A DNA stretch of 64,000 nt from positions 4,330,001 through 4,394,000 of the forward strand of contig NZ_JAFBBP010000001.1 in assembly GCF_016907275.1 (NCBI RefSeq), written 5' to 3'. The notes under the pieces were generated by a model. The model worked only from the letters and a program-made list of their open reading frames with translations. It had not been told where the DNA came from and made no database searches. Positions 62,833 to 64,000 of this stretch are shown in pieces. Each line of letters starts with the position of its first letter. Position 1 is the stretch's first letter. Origin of the DNA: Micromonospora luteifusca. Its GTDB lineage: Bacteria; Actinomycetota; Actinomycetes; Mycobacteriales; Micromonosporaceae. The translations under genes and the position numbers were made by a program.

Positions 62833-64000
62833 ATGGCCGGCATGACTGTCGCCCTCCGCCGCCGGATCACTCGGCTGGCCGCAGCCGCCGGCCTCCTGAT
62901 CACCGTCGTTGCCTTGTTGATCGCGCCAGCCACCCCGGCCAGCGCCCATGCGGTGCTGGAGAGCAGCAGCCCGGCCGCCGCCGCGATCGTGTCGAGCGGG
63001 CCGTCCGAGGTGGTCCTCACGTTCAGCGAATCGGTCCGCAAGGTTCCCGGCAAGATCCGGGTCATCGCCCCGGACGGCTCCCGCGCCGACCGGGGCGAGC
63101 CGTCGTTCGGCGGCGCGGCGGTGACCATTCCGGTGGACCCGGGCGGTGCGCGCGGCACCTACCTGGTCAGCTTCCGGGTGATCTCCGCCGACAGCCACCC
63201 GGTGTCCGGGGCGTTCACCTACTCGGTCGGCGCACCCTCGACGCCCCCCGTCGACGACGGCGTGGACAGCCGCGCCAACCCGGTGGTGGACACGGCGGTG
63301 AAGGTGGCCCGTTTCCTCGGCTACCTCGGCCTGGTGCTGCTGGTCGGGCCGGCGCTGGTGCTCGCCGCGCTGTGGCCACGACGGCTCTCCCGGCGGGGAC
63401 CGGCCCGGCTGGCCTGGACCGGCCTCGGTCTGGTGGCCGTCGCCACCCTCGCCGACCTGTGGTTGCAGGTGCCCTACACGGCCGGCGGTGGTCTCTTCGA
63501 GGTCACCGGCGAGGGGTTCGGCAGCGTGTTCGGAAGCGCCTTCGGTGCCGCCCACCTGGTCCGACTCGGCCTGCTGGCGGCCTCCGTCTTCCTGCTCCGG
63601 CCGCTGCTGGCCCGGCCTGTCGGCCGCGCTGACGCGATCATCCTGGCCGTGCTCGGCGGCGCTGCCCTGCTGACCTGGCCGCTGGCCGGGCACCCGGCGG
63701 CCTCCCCGGCGCCGGCGGTCTCCGTGGTGGTGGACGCGGTCCACCTGGGCAGCATGGCGGTCTGGCTGGGCGGTCTGCTCATGCTCGCCGGGTTCCTGCT
63801 GCGTCAGGCCGACGAGCGGGAGTTGGGTGCGATCCTGCCGATCTGGTCCCGCTGGGCGGCGCTCGCCGTCTCGGCGCTGCTGCTGGCCGGCACCGTCCAG
63901 GCGTTGATCGAGGTGGCCACCCCGCAGGCGCTGTTCGACACCACCTACGGGCGGTTGCTGCTGGCCAAGATCGGGCTGTTCGCGCTGGTGATCGCTGTGG
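62833..64000 (+). CDS. CopC-CopD fusion copper protein, 5' part
   Basis: 389 codons visible; the gene runs off the window. ATG 62833, with GGTGGG upstream; ATG 62842 is the alternative. Signal peptide 1-38 ending PASAHA; a CopC domain to about 130 with the copper site SAHAVLESSSP (first His) and ADSHPVSGAFTYSV (Asp-His). Then CopD-type helices, including HLGSMAVWLGGLLML. It would bind copper outside and pass it inward. Confidence 0.9.
   Translation, partial: MAGMTVALRRRITRLAAAAGLLITVVALLIAPATPASAHAVLESSSPAAAAIVSSGPSEVVLTFSESVRKVPGKIRVIAPDGSRADRGEPSFGGAAVTIPVDPGGARGTYLVSFRVISADSHPVSGAFTYSVGAPSTPPVDDGVDSRANPVVDTAVKVARFLGYLGLVLLVGPALVLAALWPRRLSRRGPARLAWTGLGLVAVATLADLWLQVPYTAGGGLFEVTGEGFGSVFGSAFGAAHLVRLGLLAASVFLLRPLLARPVGRADAIILAVLGGAALLTWPLAGHPAASPAPAVSVVVDAVHLGSMAVWLGGLLMLAGFLLRQADERELGAILPIWSRWAALAVSALLLAGTVQALIEVATPQALFDTTYGRLLLAKIGLFALVIAV

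Noticed and set aside
62790..63632. A 280-codon plus-strand frame at the right end
   Set aside because: Shadow of the CopC-CopD gene, which reads in another frame with signal peptide and copper motifs and runs off the window.

Overview
The window comes from a high-GC actinobacterium, very probably Micromonospora or a close relative in the Micromonosporaceae. GC-rich third positions dominate, GTG starts and GTGA/ATGA overlaps are common, and many genes look leaderless. The secreted plant-cell-wall enzymes carry Pro/Thr linkers and a CBM2 module. The cys cluster (M67 peptidase, CysO, CysM) continues into a metallo-hydrolase, RNase PH and RdgB, as in Mycobacterium. No phage or insertion sequence was seen.

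Layout. 1-8.2 kb: end of a GH15 glucoamylase-like gene, a PL3 pectate lyase, threonine synthase overlapping a LigD-like protein whose ligase half has lost its catalytic residues, an aldo/keto reductase, an amidase split by an apparent frameshift, and a GH12-CBM2 endoglucanase behind a CebR-type operator. 8.4-16 kb: FAD monooxygenase, an orphan cytochrome oxidase subunit I, a 1-kb gene-free spacer with tandem repeats and a long palindrome, an MFS exporter, and pncA and pncB of NAD salvage. 16-26.4 kb: a large LuxR/ATPase regulator, a degenerate dynamin-like protein, clpS-DUF2017, then M67 peptidase-cysO-cysM, a putative cAMP phosphodiesterase, two glycosyltransferase remnants, rph and rdgB. 26.4-34.3 kb: a complete minus-strand hut operon (RpiR regulator, hutU, M20 amidohydrolase, hutF, hutI, hutH). 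34.4-52.8 kb: a kinase-like membrane protein and an exopolysaccharide locus with seven glycosyltransferases, a Wzx flippase, a Wzy polymerase, a beta-helix protein, a polyprenyl-phosphate sugar transferase, an LCP ligase and a methyltransferase. 52.8-64 kb: MOSC protein, expansin, GNAT, tRNA-Leu(TAG), HNH nuclease, Bcp peroxiredoxin, a nickel/cobalt ECF transporter, and an envelope thiol/copper module (membrane protein, DsbA-like, MauE-like, ECF sigma) facing a CopC-CopD gene cut by the window end.

How the genes work together. The EPS locus is a Wzx/Wzy-type assembly line: the sugar transferase primes undecaprenyl phosphate, the glycosyltransferases extend the unit, Wzx flips it, Wzy polymerises it and the LCP protein may attach it to the wall. 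The hut operon takes histidine to glutamate by the HutF branch, with an M20 enzyme where HutG would be. The cys cluster makes cysteine on a protein carrier.

The most unusual signals are a 50-bp inverted repeat present twice with compensatory changes, both copies between convergent genes; a CysO carrier with 20 residues after its Gly-Gly; a leaderless upstream ORF overlapping the phosphodiesterase start; a catalytically dead ligase domain; and a recurring TANNNT box 6-7 bases before start codons. All product names rest on reading motifs by eye; no database search was possible.
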